DNA from: Tetrapisispora phaffii CBS 4417
Taxonomy: Eukaryota > Ascomycota > Saccharomycetes > Saccharomycetales > Saccharomycetaceae
Direction of reading: 5' to 3'
Length of the DNA stretch: 64,000 nucleotides
Assembly: GCF_000236905.1 (NCBI RefSeq)
Contig: NC_016529.1
Location: 62,001 to 126,000 of the forward strand
The position numbers and the translations under genes were made by a program. Positions 1 to 9,266 of this stretch are shown here, piece by piece. The notes under the pieces were generated by a model, which was not told the origin of the DNA, did no database searches, and was given only the letters and a program-made list of their open reading frames with translations. The first letter of the stretch is position 1. Each line of letters begins with the position of its first letter.

Positions 1-2
1 GC

Positions 3-1451
3 GTTGCCAAGGTGCAGAAGACTGGCATGCACCAATCAATGAGGTGCTTAAGTGACGAAGCTGGCTTCAGAATAGAGACCGATGGGTTCGGAGAGATTAA
101 AGTTCCTGCCAACAAATATTGGGGTGCCCAGACTGAGAGATCTTTTGAGAACTTTAGGATTGGCGGCCCTCGTGAGAGAATGCCTGATCCAGTGGTGAAA
201 GCGTTTGGCGTGTTGAAGAAGTCTGCTGCTATAGTGAATGAAGGATACGGGACTTTGGACCCACAGATTTCGAAAGTGATCCAAGAGGCTGCTGACGAGG
301 TTATTCAAGGTAAATTGAACGACCATTTCCCCCTGGTAGTGTTTCAAACTGGTTCTGGTACCCAATCAAACATGAATGCTAACGAAGTTATTTCGAACAG
401 AGCTATCGAACTGCTAGGAGGTACATTGGGGTCCAAGCAAGTTCACCCAAATAACCATGTTAATCAAGCTCAATCATCTAACGATAGCTTCCCAACAGTT
501 ATGCATATTGCTGCTGTTACTGAAATAACCGATCATTTAATTCCTGAAGTGGCTAACTTGAGAGATGCTCTAGAGTCTAAGTCAAAAGATTTTGCTCACA
601 TTGTCAAAATCGGTAGAACCCATTTACAAGACGCAACTCCATTGACATTGGGCCAAGAGTTCAGTGGCTACGTTCAACAATTGACGAATGGTATCGGCCG
701 TATTGAACATTCTTTGATTAATTTAAAGTTTCTAGCTCAGGGTGGTACAGCAGTTGGTACTGGACTAAACACTAGAATTGGTTTTGCTGAAAAGATAGCT
801 GAACAGATTTCTAAAGAAACAGGCGTTGCTTTCAAGACTGCTCCAAATAAATTCGAAGCTCTTGCTGCTCACGATGCTATAGTTGAAGCCAGTGGCGCTA
901 TCACCACTGTTGCTACCTCCTTGTTTAAGATTGCTCAAGATATTAGATACTTGGGTAGTGGTCCAAGATGTGGTTACGGTGAATTATCATTGCCAGAAAA
1001 CGAGCCAGGTTCTTCAATCATGCCTGGTAAGATCAACCCAACACAAAACGAAGCTGTCACCCAAGTATGTGCCCAGATCATAGGTAACAACCAAACCATC
1101 ATCTTTGCGGGTACACAAGGTCAATTCGAATTGAATGTATTCAAGCCAGTTATGATCTCTAACTTATTAAGCTCTATTAGACTCTTAGGCGACGTCTCTA
1201 AGTCCTTCCGTATCCATTGTGTTGAAGGCATCAAAGCCAACGAGGAAAGAATTGCCGACTTGATGAACAAGAGTCTGATGCTGGTCACCGCTTTGAACCC
1301 AAAGATCGGTTACGATGAAGCCACGAAAGTCGCAAAGAACGCACACAAAAAGGGTATCACCTTAAAGGAGAGTGCAATGCAATTGGGGTCCCTTACTGAA
1401 AGTGAGTTTGACGAATGGGTCGTCCCAGAAAAGATGATTGGCCCAAAATAA
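3..1451 (+). CDS. FUM1: Fumarate hydratase (fumarase), 5' end beyond window
   Basis: Class II fumarase, which interconverts fumarate and malate in the mitochondrial TCA cycle and also acts in the cytosol in yeast. The protein follows S. cerevisiae Fum1 almost end to end, from the [20 protein letters not shown] segment through the superfamily signature [16 protein letters not shown] to the C-terminal GPK. The frame is open to the first base of the window with no upstream stop, and the first in-frame ATGs (27 and 39) lie just before the conserved catalytic domain. The true start, with the mitochondrial presequence, is therefore probably to the left of the window. An internal ATG could make the cytosolic form, but that is inference. 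In S. cerevisiae FUM1 is YPL262W, not next to UTP23, so its position here reflects rearrangement. Confidence 0.95.
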   Translation, partial: VAKVQKTGMHQSMRCLSDEAGFRIETDGFGEIKVPANKYWGAQTERSFENFRIGGPRERMPDPVVKAFGVLKKSAAIVNEGYGTLDPQISKVIQEAADEVIQGKLNDHFPLVVFQTGSGTQSNMNANEVISNRAIELLGGTLGSKQVHPNNHVNQAQSSNDSFPTVMHIAAVTEITDHLIPEVANLRDALESKSKDFAHIVKIGRTHLQDATPLTLGQEFSGYVQQLTNGIGRIEHSLINLKFLAQGGTAVGTGLNTRIGFAEKIAEQISKETGVAFKTAPNKFEALAAHDAIVEASGAITTVATSLFKIAQDIRYLGSGPRCGYGELSLPENEPGSSIMPGKINPTQNEAVTQVCAQIIGNNQTIIFAGTQGQFELNVFKPVMISNLLSSIRLLGDVSKSFRIHCVEGIKANEERIADLMNKSLMLVTALNPKIGYDEATKVAKNAHKKGITLKESAMQLGSLTESEFDEWVVPEKMIGPK

Positions 1452-1657
1452 GTCATCACACATCTGTCTCCAATTTAAACTATTCTGTATAACTCTTATT
1501 CGTATTCAATTTAACAACATAACCTCATACTCTTCTCTGTAACATGGTAGACGTTGGCCAAACGTCCTAGAATATGACAAACGTTCCTGCCCATTAAGCC
1601 TTGCATTAGAAGTGATAAAAGAGTACAGGAATGGTAGCGCCGCGTACTTTTACATAG

Positions 1658-1686
1658 TGAAAAAATTTTCAGCTGTGCGATGAGCT
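1658..1686. promoter_or_regulatory. RRPE plus PAC boxes upstream of UTP23
   Basis: The 413-bp FUM1-UTP23 gap holds an RRPE-like box (TGAAAAAATTTTC, 1658-1670) and, 6 bp on, an exact PAC box (GCGATGAGCT, 1677-1686), about 180 bp before the UTP23 ATG. In yeasts this adjacent pair marks ribosome-biogenesis promoters, bound by Stb3 and Dot6/Tod6. That fits UTP23 and supports its annotated start. Confidence 0.75.
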
Positions 1687-1864
1687 TGCAATGTTACCAG
1701 TTTGTGAGAAAGGTAGTTGACATCCACGAGGCTTATACAAAAGGATGGCTACAACTTATTCTGTAGAGGTATGTAATGTGGCATGGTTGAAGTCTGTTCA
1801 CTAGTTCATCCAACTGAAGTAGAGTTCCCATTGGCCAAGGAAAGAAGTGCAAGAGAATTGAAAC

Positions 1865-2680
1865 ATGCGTCAGAAGAGAGCTAAGTCATATAAGAAACAG
1901 ATGGTGGTTTACAACCACACTTTCAAGTTCAGAGAGCCATACCAGATCCTAGTGGATGAACAGATTGTTCAGGACTCATTTGAGTCGAATTACAACCTTT
2001 ATAGGAACTTGCGGAAGACGCTGCAAGCTGAGAATATTAAGGTTATGATCACACAATGTTGCATGCAGAAGCTGTACACCACCAGCAACCAGGAGCTGAT
2101 CGACGAGGCCAAGAGGTTCGAAAGACGTCGTTGTAACCACTCGATTAAGGATCCTAAGGAGCCATTGGAGTGCATAGAGTCAATTGTGAATATTGACGGT
2201 CAGAACAAGCATAGGTATGTGGTTGCAACTCAAAATATGGAGTTGAGAAGAAAATTGAGAAGGGTCCCAGGTGTCCCGATTTTGCATCTGTCTAGAAGTG
2301 TCATGATCATGGAGCCGATAAGTGATTCTAGTGTGAGACTTAATAGGAAATTCGAGCAGAGTAAGCTGTATAAGGGTTTGAACGATCCAAAATACTCGAT
2401 GGCCCCAACACCAAAAGAGGGTACCCCAGACACTGAGGGTACACAACCAGCAGCCACAAAGAAAAGAAAAGGTGTGAAGGAACCAAATCCACTAAGTAAG
2501 AAAAAGAAAGTTAAGGTTGAGATACCTAAACCTGCAGCTACTACAACAGATGCGGCTAACAAAAAGAGGAGAAGAAAGCATAGATCGAACAAGAACTCAG
2601 AGAATGGAAATGAGGGAGAGGACCCTAAGGAAACTGGAAATAGCGAGGAACAGGTTCCAGAATCACAGGATGCAAACTAG
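1865..2680 (+). CDS. UTP23: Small-subunit processome protein Utp23
   Basis: Utp23-family protein with a PIN-like domain over about the first 160 residues, needed for early 18S rRNA processing and release of snR30 in the nucleolus. The N-terminus (MRQKRAKSYKKQMVVYNHTF) is the family signature. A Cys/His cluster (Cys-Cys near residue 61, Cys/His near 89-91, Cys near 102) matches the reported zinc site. The C-terminal third is Lys/Arg-rich with acidic stretches, typical of the flexible tail. 271 residues is close to the yeast norm. The ATG at 1865 follows a PAC/RRPE promoter. It corresponds to S. cerevisiae YOR004W and is one of a YOR004-YOR007 group in this window. Confidence 0.93.
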   Translation: MRQKRAKSYKKQMVVYNHTFKFREPYQILVDEQIVQDSFESNYNLYRNLRKTLQAENIKVMITQCCMQKLYTTSNQELIDEAKRFERRRCNHSIKDPKEPLECIESIVNIDGQNKHRYVVATQNMELRRKLRRVPGVPILHLSRSVMIMEPISDSSVRLNRKFEQSKLYKGLNDPKYSMAPTPKEGTPDTEGTQPAATKKRKGVKEPNPLSKKKKVKVEIPKPAATTTDAANKKRRRKHRSNKNSENGNEGEDPKETGNSEEQVPESQDAN

Positions 2681-2764
2681 GCCATCACCTATTTAATGAA
2701 AACTGAAAGTTCGTGTATTATTGAATATAACGTTTATATAATGTCTAAATACAAAACATATATA

Positions 2765-3085
2765 TTAAGCATATGGGTCTAGATACTCCCCGAGAAGATC
2801 ACTAACACGAACTTGCAGGTCTGTCAGCTCCTGGTCGTAGTTAACATCAATTAGGAATAGATGGTCGTCCTTTGAATGAGGCATGTTGCCTTCTGGGAAA
2901 CTGCTATTTGAAAAATATTCATACAAACCCTCTTCGTCGTACTCATCATCTCCTCCAATAACTTCAATAACTTCAATTGGCAGACTCACTACGAAGCCGA
3001 TCAAGGCAATAAGCGTAACAGTATTTAACATCTGCATTTTACTGTTTCTTGCTTTGCATATCTTGTTGGTGAGTAACGGTTTCAT
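2765..3085 (-). CDS. Unrecognised small secreted or membrane protein (candidate)
   Basis: A 106-codon ORF, convergent with UTP23 and ending 84 bp from its stop. I do not recognise it. Residues 17-36 form a hydrophobic stretch (MQMLNTVTLIALIGFVVSLP) after a Lys/Arg-rich start, resembling a signal peptide or single membrane anchor; translation could also begin at Met17 or Met19. The rest is strongly acidic (GGDDEYDEEGLYEYF), with one NSS glycosylation sequon near residue 60 and no cysteine after the hydrophobic part. The start is a true ATG. A 71-codon ORF overlaps on the other strand, so chance cannot be excluded. The signal-like N-terminus and even acidic composition argue weakly for a real gene. 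Confidence 0.4.
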   Translation of the reverse strand: MKPLLTNKICKARNSKMQMLNTVTLIALIGFVVSLPIEVIEVIGGDDEYDEEGLYEYFSNSSFPEGNMPHSKDDHLFLIDVNYDQELTDLQVRVSDLLGEYLDPYA

Positions 3086-3793
3086 TTTATGTATCTAGAA
3101 TATACTGAATTTCATAGCATGCTTTTATACACTGTATTTTAGAGTCTTGAACAGTTTAGAGCAATCAAATCTCAGAGTTGAGCAAACCAGTAAATTTAGA
3201 ATAATAACTACAGAAACAAGCTGCGAGTTCTAAAATAGCAAGCTACAATTTCGAAGGCAACTACACCAATTCTTCAAAAGCTGACTAATCCAGCAAAACC
3301 ATAGGGACAGTTTACGTAACCAAACTTGTTTCCGCTCTAATAACAACTCAATACATAATACAACTGCTATGCTACTTTGCTATTATCGAACGGTGTCGAG
3401 CCTCATTCTTACCAACTAAATAGCACGTAACTTAGCTCAAGGACAGCAAAAAATAGATTTTACAAAGCAGCAAACTAACCTTAGGATTAGTGCATATAAA
3501 CTGTGCGTTCCCAATTGCTGTCGTCCAGCTGACGCAGGAGAACAAAGGACAGAGGGCAGCAGGAATTTGTGACACTTCCGATTTGCTGACACAAATAGCG
3601 AACCGGGTAACTGCGTCGCGTTTTGTTTACATTTATTAAACGCTAAATAAGAGATCTCTATAACATTGATTCTATAATACCCATAAAACGATTCCATCGG
3701 ATTGTATTTGAAGATTTAGTCAGGTATCTGTGCACCTAGAGAGTGGTTCCTTGACTTGAGCATCACAGGTTGGGTGAAACATAGAGAGTTTCA
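3086..3793. other. Intergenic gap before the kinesin gene
   Basis: About 700 bp between the small ORF and the kinesin ATG. I see no RNA gene or clear motif. Short ORFs here (for example minus strand 3437-3697) look like chance. Confidence 0.5.
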
Positions 3794-6742
3794 ATGATTG
3801 AAAGCGCTAAAATGGAGAATATTACAGTAGCGGTACGATGTCGGGAGCCCATCGATGAGGAAAAGCATAGCGGGAGTCCAACTATTATATCAATTGGTGA
3901 TAATGAGGATGGTACCTCGAATGAGGTGATAGTGTTAGATGAAAGTACGGGAAGGAAGAAGATATACACTTTGGATGCAGTATATGGGGAACAAGATGAT
4001 CAGAAGAAATTGTTTGATGAGACCGTTATTCCATTTTATAAGAGCTTCTTTGATGGGTATAACGTGTCGATAATGAGTTATGGATCGCGGTTTTCTGGTA
4101 AAAACTATACACTGTATGGTGAGTATTCTGAATTACAAAACGCAAATAATGCTGAATCGGAGAACTTAGGGGTAGTGCCGAGAGTACTATCTCGACTGTT
4201 TAAGGATTTGGAGAGCAATGGAAATGATCATATAATAAAATGTTCTTTTGTGGAAATATACAATGATGAGTTAAGAGATTTACTAATAGATACAGGTAAT
4301 AACGCTAATGGGAACAATAGCAACGGCGCAACTGGAAGCACGGGTAAAAAATTGAGAATTGTAGATTCTGCAAGCAACGGTCTTAGGTCAGCGGGAAGCA
4401 GTAATTCAAGCACAAGAGATAATTCACCGTTGACAAATTCTAAGAAAATACCCACTGCAATGATGAGGAAAAGAATGGGGAAAAGGTCGTTACCACCAAA
4501 CAATTCTATTTCGAATAATACTGCAAACAATAATAGGCTTTCACTATCAAGGACGAACTCTTTTTCTGATTATTCATTACAGAGTTCTCATGAAAGACTG
4601 AATAGTATATATATTCAAAACTTACAGGAGATAACAATAACGGAAATCGAGGAAGGAATGGCAATTATAAAAAAAGGGTTAAAAAATAGAAGAATTGCTT
4701 CCACCGGCTCTGCATCAGATAAGAATGAATTTTCTAAGAGAAGTCATTCCATTTTCAATATCACATTATACAAAGAGGAAGAAGTTAATGAGGTGTTTAG
4801 AATGTCTAAATTGAGTTTTGTGAATTTTGCTGGATCAGAATATGGAGATAATAATACAAGTAAAAATGGTGCCTTTAATTCAAATTTACAGAGTTTTAAT
4901 AAAATGATTAACGGCATGGTAAATAACTCAACTTATGCATCATTCCTGGATTCCAAGTTAACACAACTTTTGCAAAATAACTTTGATGGAATCACCAGGA
5001 CATTATTTATCGCTAACATAGCACCATTAAAAAAACAACTAGATGCTACTTGTTCAGTGTTAACTATGGCAACTAAAATAAAAGAAATAAAAAATGAACC
5101 AAAAAAGGGATCAGTAATAACGAAAGAGTCATTAATTAAAATTCTTTCAAACGAATTAGTTAAAACAAAATCGGATTTATTATCATATAAGTCAAACGAT
5201 AATGGTATTTATATGGATGAAAAGCATTACTCAGAGTTAACAAAAACATTGGAATCATACAAAGAGAAAATTCAAAATTCAAAAAATTCAATTAATGAAT
5301 TAACAAAGAAAGGAAATGAAATTAGGATTGAAAAGAGAACATTTGAAGAAATCAATGAACGCCAGAGAATCAAGTTACAGAATTTAAGGGAAACAATTAG
5401 CAATTTAAATTGTGCATTAGAAAAACAAAGTAAAAGAGAATCTGAGTTAGAAAATATTAAAATAAAACTACATTCTATATTGGGAAACATGCAAAAATCT
5501 GTTGAAAAATATTCTGATAAAGAAATACATTTGCAAAATAAATTGAAGTTATTATATGATAAGGAATTAGTCAAATTAAAAAATTCTTTAGAAAGTAATT
5601 TTGCAGATATTAAAAATAGGATGCCGGATGATAATGATAACATGAATACCAATATTGATAATATTAAAGCAGAAATATTAAAAATAGCGAACCAATCACA
5701 ATCTAAAGTTAAGGAACTCTTAACAAATAGTGCAAACCAAGTTTTAGATACTTCACCAAAATATTTTGAACAGTTGGATACTAACCTAAAGAATTTAGAG
5801 GAATCAGTTGAGATCAATCATAATAAATATTCAGAATTGTTGTCAGATATTAGCGAAGAGTTCAATAATTTGAATAATTACATAAATGACAATTTTCTCA
5901 AGTCTAGCCATGAAGAACTTATCGATACATACATTAATAGGACCTATCATGAAGTACAAGGTATTTCTGTCGAATTTACAGAAAACTTTAAGAAACTATT
6001 GGATATATATGTTGAAAAGAATACAAAAAGTTTATCAAAGAGTATAACTTCATTAACTTCCGAAATTGTTGAAAATGAATTAACTCAGTTTAATCCAGAA
6101 AAGAAAAAATGGGAATTAGCATCTAATGAGATCATAGAAAATTTTAACGAAAGTATAACCAAGAATAAGAATAAGAACAGCGAGATATTAGCTAAACTAT
6201 TATCTGAATCGACCTCAACTTCAGAACTTTTTATAAATAATATGAGCTCGATAAAGAAGAATGTGGAGATTGTGGAAGAATTTTCCGAAATATTTAACTC
6301 AAATGATTTGATAAAGTCAGAGTTTTTAGAAATCATAAATAAAAATAAAAAGTTAAAAGATCTCATTACGGATAATTTTAATTCTTCAGAAAATTCCATT
6401 GATTCTTTTGATAATTTGAAGGAAGCTATGCAAAATGTCTTCAAGAACGAAATGAAAGAATCATATAGCAATGACACATTAAATTTGAAAGAAATTTTTG
6501 AACAAATGGAACAACAAAAACTGGGAGTTAATTCCTCTTCAAAAAAGAAAGCATACAAACAAAATCTTTCCCCATCTAAGATTTCACCAATAAAATCTTC
6601 AACGAAGTTAAATAGTCCTCTAAAAGTTGAAATCCAATCACTATCTGAAATAGATATGAAGAGACCGATCAAGAGAAAATTAAATCTCAACCTTGATTTA
6701 TCAGAAAATCTTAACTCAAGTAAAATGATACATAAAGAATGA
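3794..6742 (+). CDS. CIN8: Kinesin-5 family protein at the CIN8 locus with degenerate motor motifs
   Basis: Kinesin-5 motors cross-link and slide spindle microtubules in mitosis. The N-terminal motor fold is recognisable over residues 8-430: a VRCREP start motif, EIYNDELRDLL (154-164), a Cin8-style loop-8 insertion of about 100 Asn/Ser-rich residues (about 165-270), and LDSKLTQLLQ (385-394). The gene is convergent with NPR2, as CIN8 (YEL061C) and NPR2 (YEL062W) are in S. cerevisiae. The nucleotide-binding motifs are altered: the P-loop reads GSRFSGKN (97-104, Thr/Ser replaced by Asn), switch I NEFSKRSH (311-318), and switch II NFAGSE (344-349, Asp replaced by Asn). Coiled coil and low-complexity sequence fill 440-900; the tail has several Ser-Pro sites. 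The length (982) matches Cin8 and there are no breaks. ATPase activity is doubtful; a start at Met7 is also possible. Confidence 0.85.
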   Translation: MIESAKMENITVAVRCREPIDEEKHSGSPTIISIGDNEDGTSNEVIVLDESTGRKKIYTLDAVYGEQDDQKKLFDETVIPFYKSFFDGYNVSIMSYGSRFSGKNYTLYGEYSELQNANNAESENLGVVPRVLSRLFKDLESNGNDHIIKCSFVEIYNDELRDLLIDTGNNANGNNSNGATGSTGKKLRIVDSASNGLRSAGSSNSSTRDNSPLTNSKKIPTAMMRKRMGKRSLPPNNSISNNTANNNRLSLSRTNSFSDYSLQSSHERLNSIYIQNLQEITITEIEEGMAIIKKGLKNRRIASTGSASDKNEFSKRSHSIFNITLYKEEEVNEVFRMSKLSFVNFAGSEYGDNNTSKNGAFNSNLQSFNKMINGMVNNSTYASFLDSKLTQLLQNNFDGITRTLFIANIAPLKKQLDATCSVLTMATKIKEIKNEPKKGSVITKESLIKILSNELVKTKSDLLSYKSNDNGIYMDEKHYSELTKTLESYKEKIQNSKNSINELTKKGNEIRIEKRTFEEINERQRIKLQNLRETISNLNCALEKQSKRESELENIKIKLHSILGNMQKSVEKYSDKEIHLQNKLKLLYDKELVKLKNSLESNFADIKNRMPDDNDNMNTNIDNIKAEILKIANQSQSKVKELLTNSANQVLDTSPKYFEQLDTNLKNLEESVEINHNKYSELLSDISEEFNNLNNYINDNFLKSSHEELIDTYINRTYHEVQGISVEFTENFKKLLDIYVEKNTKSLSKSITSLTSEIVENELTQFNPEKKKWELASNEIIENFNESITKNKNKNSEILAKLLSESTSTSELFINNMSSIKKNVEIVEEFSEIFNSNDLIKSEFLEIINKNKKLKDLITDNFNSSENSIDSFDNLKEAMQNVFKNEMKESYSNDTLNLKEIFEQMEQQKLGVNSSSKKKAYKQNLSPSKISPIKSSTKLNSPLKVEIQSLSEIDMKRPIKRKLNLNLDLSENLNSSKMIHKE

Positions 6743-6889
6743 TTTTCATTACAAATACTCTGTACCATTATATACATATGAAAAACGTTTATAAGGCAAT
6801 GCCTTAAGTAACTTTATATATTGTAACAATAGTCATAAATGCTTTTAGGAGTCAATTGATATTTAAAGGTTACATAAATAATTAAAATG

Positions 6890-8917
6890 TTAACAGTTTA
6901 TAATGCGGTATTCGGTAAGTTCATTTAAAAGTGTTTCAACTTCTTCTCTGGACAACTCTAGATTTGAACATATATTATCCAAATTTTCGGCAGATTGAAG
7001 TGCATCGAGTAAATATATTTTGTCATTTATGTTTATTTCACGACTAAATTTGGTTGCTTCAATCCCAAGATTGTTCATTAGACCTGGAAGATCATTATCA
7101 TAAGATTGATTCTTAAATGCAACTTTTGAAGGATGTTGTCCTTGTCCATTGATCGAAGTAGTAGGTCTTCCATTCGTGGATAATTTTTTGTATACATTAT
7201 TCAACACTCTATCCGCAACATCGACATCCAGGGTATGTAGCTTTTTTTTTGTATCTGTATACAAATCAACTCCAAATTTAATATCAGAAGTTGAAAATAT
7301 GTTATAAGTATAACTTTGACTTTTATTCTTTACTATTTTTGGACCGTTTTGCAGGTTTTTGAGATCATTCAGCTTTGAGAAGGCTTCATAATTTTTAGGT
7401 AGCGGATATGAATGACATCTATAAATGATTCTCTTTATGATTCCAAATATTATGAAGCGTCTAATGTCGATAAAATTGTCTCTAATACTATTAAAATTAA
7501 TTTGATACCACTCCTCCAGTTTAACGCCTTGACTTAGTGATCTGTATAGATCAAATAATGTCGATTTAGTTGGTAAATAATTTCGATTTTGATGCATTTC
7601 ATCATTATTTCCACTTGAAAAACTGCTCTCAGACCTTCGTCTATTTTCATATATAGAATCATGGTTTGGATATGCTGTGTCATCATTATGATGCCCCTCG
7701 TCAGAGATAAACGAGGAAGCTTTTGAGTTTAGATTTTGTCTCAATGAACTAGAAGAAGTGAAATGGGAAGCAATCGATGCAGATCTCCTATTTTTCACCA
7801 TTTTTCTACCCTTCTTAAAGGGTAATGCTGATAGCAAAGAGTCTTCTGGACTTGTGACATATATTTGACATTCTGTCGCTAACGTTGGATCCGTCAAAAA
7901 ATCTGTAATTGAACTGGTTGGTGCATATATATTCGAAAACTGAAAAATATCAGAGAGAATAACACAGCCATAGTACACAAAATGCCGTATACATTCAATC
8001 ACTAACATGGCATCACTATTGCTTAAATTAGCAATTTTAAATATGCTATTTAAACCATCGATATATGGAACTATTTTTAACATTGTTGGGTCCCAGTTGA
8101 CATCAATAATTTTATTAAGATTGACAGTGGGTATAGGTACATCTTCTACTGAAATTGAATCAATTGGAGGCATTAATGTAGGAAATAGTTTTATATCAAT
8201 AGCATTCCCATCATCGATAGGTATATAACATTCAGAATAACTGTTTAAATCTTGAAATACTCGCATTAAGATATCGTTCATAGAGAGTTGCATTTTATCA
8301 TTCTTAATATAATTTTGGATAACATTGTACTTGGAAAATAAATATTCGACTTCCTTTGAATTAGCTTTATCTTGGGTATTAGTTGATCCCACTGTAGTAT
8401 CTATATTACTTATAGTAGGAAGTATCATTGAGTTTGTTTTCGAAAGAATATTATTGTCTGGTTCTGTGTTCGACTTGTCTTGATCTATTAAATTTGAAAT
8501 CAATTTGAAATCAAAGTAAGCCATATCCTTCTCACATTTTGATAAGAACTGACATTGGCCTTCTAATTCACAGAACATCTTCCCCAACCTTTCTACCACT
8601 GGTTCGTATGGGGATGTTTCACATTCATAGGGAAATACAAAAACTAAGTTAAAGCTGAAGTTATTTCTAGCGTACAATGATGAGTTAATTATGATCGGAT
8701 AGCCCACTATTCTATAATTATTATATTTCAAAGTTAATAACTTATGGCATAGTTGTGGTTTAGGTATCACATAGTTCTTTATAGCATCGAAGTTAATACC
8801 TGACTTCACCAAATTACTAGGTGGGAATTCATAACTGACTTTTGTACCCTCGGTTGGGTGAAACACAGAGTAAAATATACCATGAATAGGCACAAATCCA
8901 TCAAAACTATTATTCAT
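6890..8917 (-). CDS. NPR2: Npr2, subunit of the SEACIT/GATOR1 complex
   Basis: Npr2/Nprl2 family protein. With Npr3 and Iml1 it forms the SEACIT (GATOR1-like) complex at the vacuole, which restrains TORC1 when amino acids or nitrogen are short. The N-terminus DGFVPIHGIFYSVFHPTEG and the later FVFPYECETSPYEPVVERLG are hallmark Npr2 sequences. A longer frame exists upstream but has only a TTG and no ATG; the first ATG, at 8917, gives MNNSFDGFVPIHG, which aligns with the start of S. cerevisiae Npr2, so I chose it (675 residues versus about 615). The extra length is low-complexity Ser/Asn sequence around residues 380-440. The stop lies about 150 bp from the convergent kinesin stop. Confidence 0.93.
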   Translation of the reverse strand: MNNSFDGFVPIHGIFYSVFHPTEGTKVSYEFPPSNLVKSGINFDAIKNYVIPKPQLCHKLLTLKYNNYRIVGYPIIINSSLYARNNFSFNLVFVFPYECETSPYEPVVERLGKMFCELEGQCQFLSKCEKDMAYFDFKLISNLIDQDKSNTEPDNNILSKTNSMILPTISNIDTTVGSTNTQDKANSKEVEYLFSKYNVIQNYIKNDKMQLSMNDILMRVFQDLNSYSECYIPIDDGNAIDIKLFPTLMPPIDSISVEDVPIPTVNLNKIIDVNWDPTMLKIVPYIDGLNSIFKIANLSNSDAMLVIECIRHFVYYGCVILSDIFQFSNIYAPTSSITDFLTDPTLATECQIYVTSPEDSLLSALPFKKGRKMVKNRRSASIASHFTSSSSLRQNLNSKASSFISDEGHHNDDTAYPNHDSIYENRRRSESSFSSGNNDEMHQNRNYLPTKSTLFDLYRSLSQGVKLEEWYQINFNSIRDNFIDIRRFIIFGIIKRIIYRCHSYPLPKNYEAFSKLNDLKNLQNGPKIVKNKSQSYTYNIFSTSDIKFGVDLYTDTKKKLHTLDVDVADRVLNNVYKKLSTNGRPTTSINGQGQHPSKVAFKNQSYDNDLPGLMNNLGIEATKFSREININDKIYLLDALQSAENLDNICSNLELSREEVETLLNELTEYRIINC

Positions 8918-9266
8918 TCTAAAATTTAACTCTGCTGCCTGCTTCTTAGTCAATATGCATTCAATTATAATAAAGAATTAAATCACTATTTAAATAACCA
9001 GTTGCAATTATAGAATGTACCTTTTCTTGGATGTTAATTTTCATAATGCCACTTCAAAAAAATGGATTGTTACCTTTAAAAGTTTTTGAGAATCAAATAT
9101 AAATTAGATATACATTAAGGTTATTATAATGGTATACTATTATGTAGCACTATTTATTATGTACATTGTATGCACTTAGACCTTTTCAGTTTCAAGTTGG
9201 AGTGAAAACTGGTTGAAAAACGGTCAAATTTGAAAGAAAGTTACATGATGAGAAGAGACAGATATA
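8918..9266. other. NPR2 promoter / TSR3 3' region
   Basis: Gap of about 350 bp, AT-rich, with no RNA gene or motif that I can support. Confidence 0.5.

Noticed and set aside
3437..3697. 86-codon minus-strand ORF in the kinesin promoter
   Set aside because: No family resemblance and no supporting context; treated as chance.
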